Positions 18,341 to 26,563 of a DNA stretch of 64,000 nucleotides are shown here, piece after piece. The notes under the pieces were generated by a model, which worked only from the letters and a program-made list of their open reading frames with translations, did not search any database and was not told where the DNA came from. Numbering within the stretch: position 1 is the stretch's first letter; every line of letters begins with the position of its first letter. The position numbers and the translations under genes are program-made. Source of the DNA: Pseudoxanthomonas sp. PXM01 (lineage in GTDB: Bacteria; Pseudomonadota; Gammaproteobacteria; Xanthomonadales; Xanthomonadaceae); assembly GCF_014851815.1 (NCBI RefSeq), contig NZ_JACVAJ010000001.1:186001-250000 (forward strand), written 5' to 3'.

Positions 18341-18753
18341 CCTGCGGCGGCCATCGCGGGAATCCGGCGCTGCTCGTTGGGGATCGCGTTCCAGGCCGAT
18401 TCGATCTCGCCCAGCAGTTCCAGCGACTCGCGCAGGGCGGCGGCGTCGTTGTGCAGGTTGGCCTCGATCAGTCGCGTCTGCACGTAGTCGTACAGCGCCG
18501 ACAGGCTGCCGGCGATCTCGCCGCCGGCTTCGTGGTCGAGCGAGCCGTTGAGATGGCCGATGATGGCACTGACTTCGCCGATCGCCTTGCCCTTGCGCGC
18601 GAGGTCGCCGCGGATCACGCAGGCTTCCGCCAGGCGCAGGCGCTCGCAGGCGCCGGACAGCAGCAGGGCGACCAGGCGGTGCGGATCCGCTTCCATCACG
18701 GCGCTGCTGAGGCCGGTGTTGCGGTATTGCGCGGCATAGGACTGAAGTGACAT
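18337..18753 (-). CDS. fliS: Flagellin export chaperone FliS
   Basis: A 138-residue four-helix protein that caps the flagellin C-terminus in the cytoplasm and delivers it for export. The N-terminus MSLQSYAAQYRN and the middle DPHRLVALLLSGACERL motif are typical of FliS. ATG at 18753 is chosen over an upstream one because AGGAGA precedes it and the protein then begins as in the family. Confidence 0.95.
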   Translation of the reverse strand: MSLQSYAAQYRNTGLSSAVMEADPHRLVALLLSGACERLRLAEACVIRGDLARKGKAIGEVSAIIGHLNGSLDHEAGGEIAGSLSALYDYVQTRLIEANLHNDAAALRESLELLGEIESAWNAIPNEQRRIPAMAAAG

Positions 18754-18804
18754 TCCATTTTCTCCTGGGGACCGGGGTGCACGCTGCGCCACGGACCCAC
18801 GGTG

Positions 18805-20169
18805 TTATCCGGACTGGTTGGCGAGTGCGGCCAGTTGCTGGGACAGGTAACTGCTGGTGGTGCTCATCTGGCCGACCAGCGCATCCATGGCGACGAACTG
18901 CGCCTTGTAACGGTTGCCGACGGCTTCCATGCGGGCATCGAGCGCCGTGCGCTGGGTGGCGACATCCTTGATCTGCGCGTTCAGGCCATTGGTGCGCAGG
19001 GTGAAGGCACCCTCGCTGCCGATGTAGCTGCCGACGGCCTTCTGCAGGGTGCCGGCGAACGCGGTCTCGCCGGTGAACGCGGTGCGGATCTTTTCCGGGT
19101 CTGCGGCCAGGGCGGCGGTGAACTTGCTGCTGTCGAACACCAGCGTGCCGTCCGAGGACGGATAGCCCTTGGTCTGCAGGCCCAGCGTCTTCGCATCGAG
19201 GCCCTTCGAGGCGAGGTCGCCCAGCAGGTTGCCCATCAGGTTGCGCAGCTGCCCGGAGGCGCTGCGCATCTGCGCATCGCCGGTCAGCGCCGACGGCTCG
19301 TTGGTGTCCGCGTTGTACTTGGTGGACGCATTGATGGCGGTGATGGCGGTGTTGTACGCCGTCACGAAGTCCTGGATCAGTTTGCTGGCGGCCGCGGTAT
19401 CCGTGGATACGGTGACCGTGGTGGTGCCCTTGGTTTTCAGGTCCAGGGTCAGGCCGGGGACGGCCTCGGTGATCTTGTTGCCGTTGGCGGTGACGGTCAG
19501 GCCGTCGATCTTCACTTCGGCATCCGTCGCCGGCACGCGTTCCTGCAGGCTGCCGACGAGCGACTGCAGGTCGCTGCCGCCGGAGGTGAAGGCGAGGGTG
19601 AAGCCGTTGGCGGCGCCGGTCTTGTCCGACGACACCGACAGGTACTGGCCGTCGTTGGAGGTCAGTACGCTGGCCTGCACGCCCTTGCTGCGCACGGCAT
19701 CGTTGATGGCGCCGCGCACGTCCTGCAGGCTGGCGCCCTCGGCGATATCGATCGCCAGCGATTCGCCACCGACGGTCAGCGTCAACTGTCCGGCGCCGAA
19801 GGTCTGGCTGGCGGCGACCGGTGTGTTGGTGATCCATTTGTTGGCGGTGGCCAGTTCGACCACCTCCACGTTGTAGGTGCCGTTGGGCGTGCCACTGGAG
19901 ACGCTGGCGCCGGCGACCGTGTCGGTGGCCGACTTGACCGTGCGCACGTCGAAGGCGGTGGCGGATTTCAGCGCCTTGAGCGCGGTATCCAGCGTGCTGA
20001 AAGCGGAGCTGACGGTGCCGATGGCGGACAGCTTGAACTTGGCCTGGCTCTCGATGCGGTTCAGGCGATTGTCGGCGGGCTTGCGATCGGCCGCGACCAG
20101 CTGTTCGACCATGCCGGTGATGTTCATCCCGGAGCCGACGCCGCCGTAACCCAATGAATAATCTGCCAT
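18805..20169 (-). CDS. fliD: Flagellar filament cap protein FliD
   Basis: A 454-residue secreted protein whose pentamer sits at the filament tip and folds flagellin. The N-terminal D0/D1 part begins with GSGMNITGMVEQLV. The centre is variable, and the C-terminal helix ends with YLSQQLAALANQSG. It heads the fliD-fliS-fliT-pilZ group. Its 347-bp upstream region contains a sigma-28 and a sigma-54 motif. Confidence 0.96.
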   Translation of the reverse strand: MADYSLGYGGVGSGMNITGMVEQLVAADRKPADNRLNRIESQAKFKLSAIGTVSSAFSTLDTALKALKSATAFDVRTVKSATDTVAGASVSSGTPNGTYNVEVVELATANKWITNTPVAASQTFGAGQLTLTVGGESLAIDIAEGASLQDVRGAINDAVRSKGVQASVLTSNDGQYLSVSSDKTGAANGFTLAFTSGGSDLQSLVGSLQERVPATDAEVKIDGLTVTANGNKITEAVPGLTLDLKTKGTTTVTVSTDTAAASKLIQDFVTAYNTAITAINASTKYNADTNEPSALTGDAQMRSASGQLRNLMGNLLGDLASKGLDAKTLGLQTKGYPSSDGTLVFDSSKFTAALAADPEKIRTAFTGETAFAGTLQKAVGSYIGSEGAFTLRTNGLNAQIKDVATQRTALDARMEAVGNRYKAQFVAMDALVGQMSTTSSYLSQQLAALANQSG

Positions 20170-20259
20170 TGCCCTGTCTCCTGTCTGGCCCTTTCCGCAA
20201 AAAGGGAGGCCGGGCGGGCCGCCATCCGATGACGAATGGGACCCGCCCGTGCACTACCA

Positions 20260-20286
20260 ATAACGGCCCGACTGAGCCGTTCTTTA
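20260..20286 (-). promoter_or_regulatory. Sigma-28 (FliA) promoter of fliD
   Basis: The minus strand reads TAAAGAAC, 11 bases, then GCCGTTAT, about 90 bp before the fliD start. Spacing and both boxes agree with the FliA consensus TAAAGTTT-N11-GCCGATAA. The same layout occurs before the first-transcribed flagellin gene. Confidence 0.85.
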
Positions 20287-20358
20287 GCCGCATCTCTCCG
20301 TCTCCCACCGCCGCCGTGGGTCCGGCGTGCTGGTGAGAAATGCGGTCGTGCAGGGCGA

Positions 20359-20374
20359 TGCAGGGTTTGTGCCA
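20359..20374 (-). promoter_or_regulatory. Sigma-54 promoter motif upstream of fliD
   Basis: The minus strand reads TGGCACAAACCCTGCA, with GG and GC 10 bases apart as required for sigma-54. It lies about 75 bp further upstream than the sigma-28 promoter, so fliD may be expressed first as an RpoN/FleQ gene and later as a FliA gene. Confidence 0.7.
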
Positions 20375-20403
20375 GAAAGCGGGTCGACGCATGGGGCATC
20401 GGC

Positions 20404-20436
20404 ACAAAAAAAGACCCCCTCCACGGTGGAAGGGGG
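20404..20436 (-). terminator. Terminator of the flagellin gene array
   Basis: On the minus strand a C-rich/G-rich stem (CCCCCTTCCA with GGAGGGGG) is followed by a long T tract at plus 20405-20412. It lies about 80 bp after the stop of the last flagellin gene and isolates the array from fliD. Confidence 0.88.
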
Positions 20437-20516
20437 CTGGGGTACTGCCAAACGGAGGGAGACGAATCCGTCCGTGACGACAGGGAACTATCGAGATCGG
20501 TACGGCTGGCTGCGCA

Positions 20517-21674
20517 TCAGCGCAGCAGCGACATCACGTTCTGCGGCACCTGGTTGGCCTGGGCCAGCATGGCCGTGCCGGCCTGTTGCAGGATCTGGGT
20601 GCGGGTCAGTTCGGCGGTTTCCTTGGCGAAGTCGGTATCGCGGATGCGGCTGCGCGAGGCGGCCAGGTTCTCGGAGCTGGTCTGCAGGTTGGCGACGACC
20701 GAGGTGAAGCGGTTCTGCACCGCGCCCAGGTCGGCACGGGCCGAGTTGACCGACTTCAGCGCTTCGTCGACCACGTCCAGGGCCTGCTGCGCGCCCTTGA
20801 CCGAGCTGATGTCCAGGCTGGAGATGACGGTGGCGCTGGCGGTCGCGGCGGCGGTCGTGGTCGCGGCCGTCAGGCCGGAGTTGGCCGGCGTGCCGCCGAT
20901 GACCAGATCCTTGCCCGACTTCACCGACGACAGCGTGACCTGGTCGTTGTTGGTGCCACCGACCGTCGCGTAGACGCCGGTTTCACCCATCTTGGCGTTG
21001 ATCGCGGTGGACAGGGCCTTGGCGATGTCGGTGCCGGTGGCACCGGCCTTGTACGACACGGTGTCGATCGCGACGGTGTTGATCGTCATGCCGGTGACGC
21101 TGCCGTCGGCGGCGGCGGTGGCGATGGCGGTGCCCTGCACGTCGGCGGCGAACTTGACGTTACCCAGCGAGGCGGCCTTGGCGTCGACGACCTTGTCGAT
21201 AGCGATGGCCTGGCCGGCGTTGGCGCCGACCTGGAACAGCTGGCTGGAGAACGAACCGTCCAGCAGCTTGGTGCCGTTGAACTCGGACTGCTTGGCGACG
21301 CGGTCGATTTCAGCGGACAGCTGCTTGACTTCGGCGTTCAGCGCGGCGCGGTCGGACGAGGAGTTCGTCGCGTTGGCCGACTGCACCGACAGTTCACGGA
21401 TGCGCTGCAGGTTGTTGCCGATTTCGGTCAGCGAACCTTCGGCGACCTGGGCCAGCGAGATGCCGTCGTTGGCATTGCGCACGGCGACGTCGAGGCCGCG
21501 GATCTGGGTGCTGAAGCGTTCGGAGATGGCCAGACCGGCGGCGTCGTCCTTCGCGCTGTTGATGCGCAGGCCGGACGAGAGGCGCTGGATGGTGGTGGCG
21601 AGCGAGGCGCCGCTGGTGCTCAGGTTGCGCTGAGCATTGAGCGACATCGTGTTGGTGTTGATGACCTGTGCCAT
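20517..21674 (-). CDS. fliC: Flagellin FliC, copy 1 (last in transcription order)
   Basis: A 385-residue filament subunit and the shortest of the four copies. The N-terminal D0/D1 (1-165) starts MAQVINTNTMSLNAQRNLST, and the C-terminal D1/D0 (about 280-385) ends VPQNVMSLLR. Both are nearly identical to the other three copies. Only the exposed central domain (about 170-280) differs. The ATG has a modest AGGAC ribosome site. The 187-bp gap before it holds two hairpins but no sigma-28 box, so it is probably expressed by read-through. Confidence 0.97.
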   Translation of the reverse strand: MAQVINTNTMSLNAQRNLSTSGASLATTIQRLSSGLRINSAKDDAAGLAISERFSTQIRGLDVAVRNANDGISLAQVAEGSLTEIGNNLQRIRELSVQSANATNSSSDRAALNAEVKQLSAEIDRVAKQSEFNGTKLLDGSFSSQLFQVGANAGQAIAIDKVVDAKAASLGNVKFAADVQGTAIATAAADGSVTGMTINTVAIDTVSYKAGATGTDIAKALSTAINAKMGETGVYATVGGTNNDQVTLSSVKSGKDLVIGGTPANSGLTAATTTAAATASATVISSLDISSVKGAQQALDVVDEALKSVNSARADLGAVQNRFTSVVANLQTSSENLAASRSRIRDTDFAKETAELTRTQILQQAGTAMLAQANQVPQNVMSLLR

Positions 21675-21742
21675 GACGGGGTCCTGGAAAATGGGAGGGT
21701 GAAGACGGGGACGTGCGGTTGATGCGGGGAGGAATGCCCGGC

Positions 21743-21793
21743 GCCCGCCACCAAGCCGGTGGAGGGCGGAAGAAGGAGCAAGCCCTTCTTCCC
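21743..21793 (-). other. Two hairpins between flagellin copies 2 and 1
   Basis: The first hairpin pairs 21743-21753 with 21759-21769 (one mismatch). The second pairs 21769-21777 with 21785-21793 perfectly (GGAAGAAGG/CCTTCTTCC); they share base 21769, so they would be alternative or stacked. Neither is followed by a T tract, so they are more likely to be message-processing or attenuation structures than terminators. Confidence 0.6.
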
Positions 21794-21803
21794 GGCGTCA
21801 ATC

Positions 21804-21820
21804 GGAGGGAGACGAATCCA
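21804..21820. repeat. 17-bp motif repeated after flagellin copies 1 and 2
   Basis: CGGAGGGAGACGAATCC occurs here, 42 bp beyond the stop of flagellin copy 2, and again at 20453-20469, 48 bp beyond the stop of copy 1. It is probably a remnant of the tandem duplication that copied the gene with its 3' flank, or a retained 3'-end regulatory element. Confidence 0.75.
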
Positions 21821-21861
21821 TCCGGGGCGCCTGCGCCAGGCAACGATTCCTGTGAAGCGGT

Positions 21862-23079
21862 TTAGCGGAGCAGAGACATCACGTTCTGCGGCACCTGGTT
21901 GGCCTGGGCCAGCATGGCCGTACCGGCCTGCTGCAGGATCTGGGTGCGGGTCAGTTCCGCGGTTTCCTTGGCGAAATCGGTGTCGCGGATGCGGCTGCGC
22001 GAGGCGGCCAGGTTTTCCGAGCTGGTCTGCAGGTTGGCGACCACCGAGGTGAAGCGGTTCTGGATGGCACCCAGATCGGCGCGCGCACCGTTGACCGAGT
22101 TCAGCGCCTTGTCGACGATCTGCAGCGCACGCTGCGCACCGGCGAAGGTGGAGATGTCCAGGTCGTCCGCGAACTTGGCGTCGCCGGCAGCGATGGCCGT
22201 GTTGGTCAGCGTGCCACCCGCCAGCGTGCTGGTGATCTGGTTGCCGACGGCACCTTCCTTCCAGGACGAGAACGTGACGGCGCCCGTCGTGGTGTTGACC
22301 TCCGCGGTCAGCCCCGTGTCGGCGGTCTTGGCGTTGACGGCGGCCGCGATGGCGCTGCCCTGCGCGACCTGGCTGGCGACGCCCGCCGCTGCGGCCGTAG
22401 CATGGGTGGCACCGGAAGCGGCGACATCGATCGCATCGAAGCTGACGGTGTTGCCACCGTTGGTCACCGTGAAGGCGGCGATCGTGACGGCATTGTGGCT
22501 GTACGGACCGGAGCCGGTCGTACCCGCCGCCGTGGCGGTGAAGCTGGCGGTGGCGAACAGCGAGCCACCCAGCGCATCGGCCTTGGCGTTGACGACCTTG
22601 TCGATGGCGATGGCCTGGCCGGCGTTGGCGCCGACCTGGAACAGCTGGCTGGAGAACGAACCATCCAGCAGCTTGGTGCCGTTGAAGTCGGACTGCTTGG
22701 CGACGCGGTCGATTTCGGCGGTCAGCTGCTTGACTTCGGCATTCAGCGCGGCGCGGTCGGACGAGGAGTTCGTCGCGTTGGCCGACTGCACCGACAGCTC
22801 ACGGATGCGCTGCAGGTTGTTGCCGATTTCTGTCAGCGAACCTTCGGCGACCTGGGCCAGCGAGATGCCGTCGTTGGCGTTGCGGACGGCGACGTCCAGG
22901 CCACGGATCTGCGTGCTGAAGCGTTCGGAGATGGCCAGACCGGCGGCGTCGTCCTTGGCGCTGTTGATGCGCAGGCCCGACGACAGGCGCTGGATGGTGG
23001 TGGCCAGGGAGGCGCCGCTGGTGCTCAGGTTGCGCTGAGCATTGAGCGACATCGTATTGGTGTTGATCACTTGTGCCAC
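21862..23079 (-). CDS. fliC: Flagellin FliC, copy 2
   Basis: A 405-residue filament subunit with the same conserved ends as the neighbouring copies and its own central domain (about 170-300), rich in Ala, Thr and Gly. It is the only copy that starts with GTG (23079); the reading frame and the conserved MAQVINTN start leave no doubt. GAGGAA lies 6 bases upstream. A weaker start codon would lower its share in the filament. Confidence 0.97.
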   Translation of the reverse strand: MAQVINTNTMSLNAQRNLSTSGASLATTIQRLSSGLRINSAKDDAAGLAISERFSTQIRGLDVAVRNANDGISLAQVAEGSLTEIGNNLQRIRELSVQSANATNSSSDRAALNAEVKQLTAEIDRVAKQSDFNGTKLLDGSFSSQLFQVGANAGQAIAIDKVVNAKADALGGSLFATASFTATAAGTTGSGPYSHNAVTIAAFTVTNGGNTVSFDAIDVAASGATHATAAAAGVASQVAQGSAIAAAVNAKTADTGLTAEVNTTTGAVTFSSWKEGAVGNQITSTLAGGTLTNTAIAAGDAKFADDLDISTFAGAQRALQIVDKALNSVNGARADLGAIQNRFTSVVANLQTSSENLAASRSRIRDTDFAKETAELTRTQILQQAGTAMLAQANQVPQNVMSLLR

Positions 23080-23120
23080 GGGAGGTTCCTCAAGGCGTTG
23101 GGACGGGAAGGGCCGCTGGA

Positions 23121-23152
23121 CCCGGGCGGATGGAGAGAGTCATCCGCCCGGG
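23121..23152 (-). other. Perfect 12-bp-stem hairpin between flagellin copies 3 and 2
   Basis: CCCGGGCGGATG (23121-23132) and its exact complement (23141-23152) flank an 8-base loop, 42 bp before the GTG start of copy 2. There is no T tract. In the message this very stable stem lies just after the stop codon of copy 3 and could protect upstream or reduce downstream transcript. Confidence 0.75.
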
Positions 23153-23163
23153 GATATCTCCGC

Positions 23164-24366
23164 TTAGCGGAGCAGCGACATCACGTTCTGCGGCACCTGG
23201 TTGGCCTGGGCCAGCATGGCCGTGCCGGCCTGCTGCAGGATCTGGGTGCGGGTCAGTTCGGCGGTTTCCTTGGCGAAGTCGGTATCGCGGATGCGGCTAC
23301 GCGACGCGGCCAGGTTCTCGGAGCTGGTCTGCAGGTTGGCGACGACCGAGGTGAAGCGGTTCTGCACGGCACCCAGGTCGGCGCGGGCCGAGTTGACCGA
23401 GGTCAGCGCCTTGTCGACGATTTCCAGCGCCTGCTGCGCACCCTTGACCGAGCTGATGTCCAGGTTGCTGGCGAACTGCCGGGCGGGCGCCGAGGCGGCG
23501 ACGGTCGCGGTGTAGGTCTGGCCGATGTCTGCGGCGTTGGTACCGGTCCAGGTGCCGACGGTGGCGGTGATCGCCTTGAACGAACCGTCCGCGTTGCTGC
23601 TGTCCTTGACCGAGGTCAGGGTCAGGCCGGTGGTGCCGTTGACTTCGGCATACACGCCGGTTTCGCCCATCTTGGCGTTGATCGCCGTCGCGACGGCGGT
23701 ACGCGCCGCCGCGGCCGTTGCCGCACCGTCCGCACCCTGCGTGACCTGCACGGTGTCGATGGCGACGCCGTTGATCTGCAGGCCGGAGATGCTGACGTTG
23801 GCGTTCGTGGTCAGGTTGCCCAGCGTCAGTGCATTGCTGTCGAAGCGGGCACCGCCCAGGGCATTGGCCTTGGCGTCGACGACCTTGTCGATGGCGATGG
23901 CCTGGCCGGCATTGGCGCCGACCTGGAACAACTGGCTGGAGAACGAACCGTCCAGCAGCTTGGTGCCGTTGAACTCGGACTGCTTGGCGACGCGGTCGAT
24001 TTCGGCCGTCAGCTGCTTCACTTCCGCGTTCAGTGCCGCGCGGTCGGACGAGGAGTTCGTCGCGTTGGCCGACTGCACCGACAGCTCACGGATGCGCTGC
24101 AGGTTATTGCCGATCTCGGTCAGCGAACCTTCGGCGACCTGGGCCAGCGAGATGCCGTCGTTGGCGTTGCGGACGGCGACGTCCAGACCGCGGATCTGCG
24201 TGCTGAAGCGTTCGGAGATGGCCAGACCGGCGGCGTCGTCCTTGGCGCTGTTGATGCGGAGACCCGACGACAGACGCTGGATGGTCGTGGCCAGCGAGGC
24301 GCCGCTGGTGCTCAGGTTACGCTGAGCATTCAACGACATCGTGTTGGTGTTGATTACCTGTGCCAT
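23164..24366 (-). CDS. fliC: Flagellin FliC, copy 3
   Basis: A 400-residue filament subunit. The N-terminal 160 and C-terminal 100 residues match the other copies, and the central domain is distinct. ATG at 24366 has AAGGAAAA upstream. The 81-bp gap to copy 4 has no recognisable promoter, so it is probably cotranscribed with it. Confidence 0.97.
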   Translation of the reverse strand: MAQVINTNTMSLNAQRNLSTSGASLATTIQRLSSGLRINSAKDDAAGLAISERFSTQIRGLDVAVRNANDGISLAQVAEGSLTEIGNNLQRIRELSVQSANATNSSSDRAALNAEVKQLTAEIDRVAKQSEFNGTKLLDGSFSSQLFQVGANAGQAIAIDKVVDAKANALGGARFDSNALTLGNLTTNANVSISGLQINGVAIDTVQVTQGADGAATAAAARTAVATAINAKMGETGVYAEVNGTTGLTLTSVKDSSNADGSFKAITATVGTWTGTNAADIGQTYTATVAASAPARQFASNLDISSVKGAQQALEIVDKALTSVNSARADLGAVQNRFTSVVANLQTSSENLAASRSRIRDTDFAKETAELTRTQILQQAGTAMLAQANQVPQNVMSLLR

Positions 24367-24447
24367 GAGAGTTTTCCTTAGGCGTGTGTCGCACGGGGGG
24401 TGGAGTGGTCAACGCTTCCCGGCCGTGCAACCCGGGACGTCAAAGGC

Positions 24448-25656
24448 TTAGTTCCTCAGCAGGGACATCACGTTCTGGGGCACCTGGTTGGCCTGGGCCA
24501 GCATGGCCGTGCCGGCCTGCTGCAGGATCTGGGTGCGGGTCAGTTCCGCGGTTTCCTTGGCGAAGTCGGTGTCGCGGATGCGGCTGCGCGAGGCGGCCAG
24601 GTTTTCCGAGCTGGTCTGCAGGTTTGCGACCACCGAGGTGAAGCGGTTCTGGATGGCACCCAGGTCGGCGCGCGCACCGTTGACCGAGGTCAGGGCCTTG
24701 TCCACCACTTCCAGGGCGCGCTGCGCGCCGGCGAAGGTGGTGATGTCCAGGGCCTGGACGAACGTGCTGGCCGCCGCGAGGTCGCCACCGTTGGTGCTCG
24801 TCTCGGTCAGGCCGAGGTTGGCGGCCGTCGAGATGGTGGCGCCGGTCACGGCGGGGCCGGCGAAGGCGAGGTCGAACGCCTGGCCGCCCTTGATGCCGGT
24901 CAGGTTGATGACACCGGCCTTGACCTCGGCGTAGACGCCGGTCTCGCCCAGCTTGGCGTTCAGCGCGGCGGCCGCGCCCTGGGTGATCGACTGGCCGGCC
25001 TTCACTTCGAAGGCGCCGATGTCGACGGTCTTGGTGACGCCGCCGGTGGTCGTGGTGACCTGCAGCTGCGAGAAGGTGGTATCGGCCGTGGCCGCATCCG
25101 CGCCCAGCGCGGTTCCGGTGTAGAGGTTGGCGAAGGTCACGCCGCCCAGCGTCTGGGCGCGCGCGTCGACGACCTTGTCGATGGCGATGGCCTGGCCGGC
25201 GTTGGCGCCGACCTGGAACAGCTGGCTGGTGAACGAGCCGTCCAGCAGCTTGGTGCCGTTGAAGTCGGCCTGCTTGGCGACACGGTCGATTTCGGCGGTC
25301 AGCTGCTTCACTTCGGCGTTCAGCGCGGCGCGGTCGGACGCCGAGTTGCTGGCGTTGGAGGACTGCACGGCCAACTCGCGGATGCGCTGCAGGTTGTTGC
25401 CGATCTCGGTCAGCGAACCCTCGGCGACCTGGGCCAGCGAGATGCCGTCGTTGGCATTGCGCACGGCGACGTCGAGGCCGCGGATCTGGGTGCTGAAGCG
25501 TTCGGAAATGGCCAGACCGGCGGCGTCGTCCTTCGCACTGTTGATGCGCAGGCCCGACGACAGGCGCTGGATGGTGGTGGCCAGAGAGGCGCCGCTGGTG
25601 CTCAGGTTGCGCTGAGCGTTGAGCGACATCGTGTTCGTGTTGATTACCTGTGCCAT
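24448..25656 (-). CDS. fliC: Flagellin FliC, copy 4 (first in transcription order)
   Basis: A 402-residue filament subunit and the most divergent of the four: ELAVQSSNASNSASDRAAL replaces the ELSVQSANATNSSSDRAAL shared by the others, and it ends LLRN. It has the best ribosome site (AGAGGAGA) and the only clear sigma-28 promoter. It is therefore probably the most strongly expressed copy. Confidence 0.97.
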   Translation of the reverse strand: MAQVINTNTMSLNAQRNLSTSGASLATTIQRLSSGLRINSAKDDAAGLAISERFSTQIRGLDVAVRNANDGISLAQVAEGSLTEIGNNLQRIRELAVQSSNASNSASDRAALNAEVKQLTAEIDRVAKQADFNGTKLLDGSFTSQLFQVGANAGQAIAIDKVVDARAQTLGGVTFANLYTGTALGADAATADTTFSQLQVTTTTGGVTKTVDIGAFEVKAGQSITQGAAAALNAKLGETGVYAEVKAGVINLTGIKGGQAFDLAFAGPAVTGATISTAANLGLTETSTNGGDLAAASTFVQALDITTFAGAQRALEVVDKALTSVNGARADLGAIQNRFTSVVANLQTSSENLAASRSRIRDTDFAKETAELTRTQILQQAGTAMLAQANQVPQNVMSLLRN

Positions 25657-25750
25657 GTTCGTCTCCTCTTATTTGGATTCACGGCGTTGAAGGGAAAAAG
25701 ACGCTGCCGGTTTGTTTTGTTGGGCTAGTCGTCTTCGTGTTGCGAAATGA

Positions 25751-25777
25751 ATAACGGCGCTGCCAAAAAAACCTTTA
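25751..25777 (-). promoter_or_regulatory. Sigma-28 (FliA) promoter of the flagellin array
   Basis: The minus strand has TAAAGGTT, an 11-base spacer and GCCGTTAT, 94 bp before the flagellin start. Both boxes and the spacing fit FliA promoters. A long, AT-rich leader follows. In the rest of this gap (25778-25999) I see GCATGC and GTGCGC palindromes but no gene. Confidence 0.9.
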
Positions 25778-25999
25778 GGGGGTACGCGAAAAAATGTGTT
25801 AGGTCGCGGAAACCCGCGTGGAATCGACGTTTTTGCCGATTGCGAAAAGCGTGACGCAGGCCCTAAAGAAGGCCTGGTGGCTGCCGTTAAGGGCGCCCTT
25901 GCGGGTGCGGGAATGCACCGGCGCGCAGGGACGGCGCATGCGATGGCATGCGTACCCGCGGGGATGAGGAAGGCGTGCGCGGAGCGCGCACACGGGAGA

Positions 26000-26563
26000 T
26001 CACGGCGTGGGCGTGCGCCACGCGTCGGCAGGATCGGCGAGAAGCGAAAGTGCCGGCATCCGGTATTCGCAACCGACGAGCGAGCGCCCTTGCAGTCCGG
26101 GATGCTCGCCGGGGTAGACGACAAGCGCATGCGCATCGTCCAGCGCCGCGGACAGCGGTGCGTCCCTGCTTTCTTCCAGCGCACGTTCCAGTTGCGCGCT
26201 CGCCTGTTCGATCGGGCTGTCCACCAGCAGCAGGACGCGGTTGTCGGTGATGACCACGGCATCGCTGCGATGGCCCCACGCTTCCACCGGCGCGTCGAGC
26301 CGGTAGAGATCCATCATCGGCGCGCTGTACTGGCGCTCGGTCTGGATGAACTCCAATGGTCGCTCCCGTCGCAGGCGTTGCAGCAGCGCGGGCAGGTCGG
26401 CGGCCGCCGTGCGGCAGGTGAGCGCATCCCGCAGCGTGTCCGTCGGGCCGGTCGCCGGTGCGGGTGGAGGCCCGGCGACCGATTGAGCGGACACCGGGAA
26501 CGTCGCGCCGGCCAGCCAGAAGGCGGTCAGCACGAGGGGCAGGGCCTTACTCGATCTGCGCAT
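26000..26563 (-). CDS. Secreted protein of unknown function
   Basis: A 187-residue protein with a signal peptide (1-26, cut near VSA-QS). It then has a Pro-rich linker and a mature part with LTCRTAAADLPALLQRLRRERP and two Cys residues (in LTCRT and VGCEYR) that could form a disulfide. I recognise no family. It overlaps the end of the upstream TPR gene by 17 bp, so both are cotranscribed. A periplasmic or outer-surface location is likely. Confidence 0.7.
   Translation of the reverse strand: MRRSSKALPLVLTAFWLAGATFPVSAQSVAGPPPAPATGPTDTLRDALTCRTAAADLPALLQRLRRERPLEFIQTERQYSAPMMDLYRLDAPVEAWGHRSDAVVITDNRVLLLVDSPIEQASAQLERALEESRDAPLSAALDDAHALVVYPGEHPGLQGRSLVGCEYRMPALSLLADPADAWRTPTP

Noticed and set aside
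22402-24381. Long plus-strand frames opposite the flagellin genes
   Set aside because: They recur in each flagellin copy because the coding strand is repeated. Composition and lack of start signals mark them as shadows.
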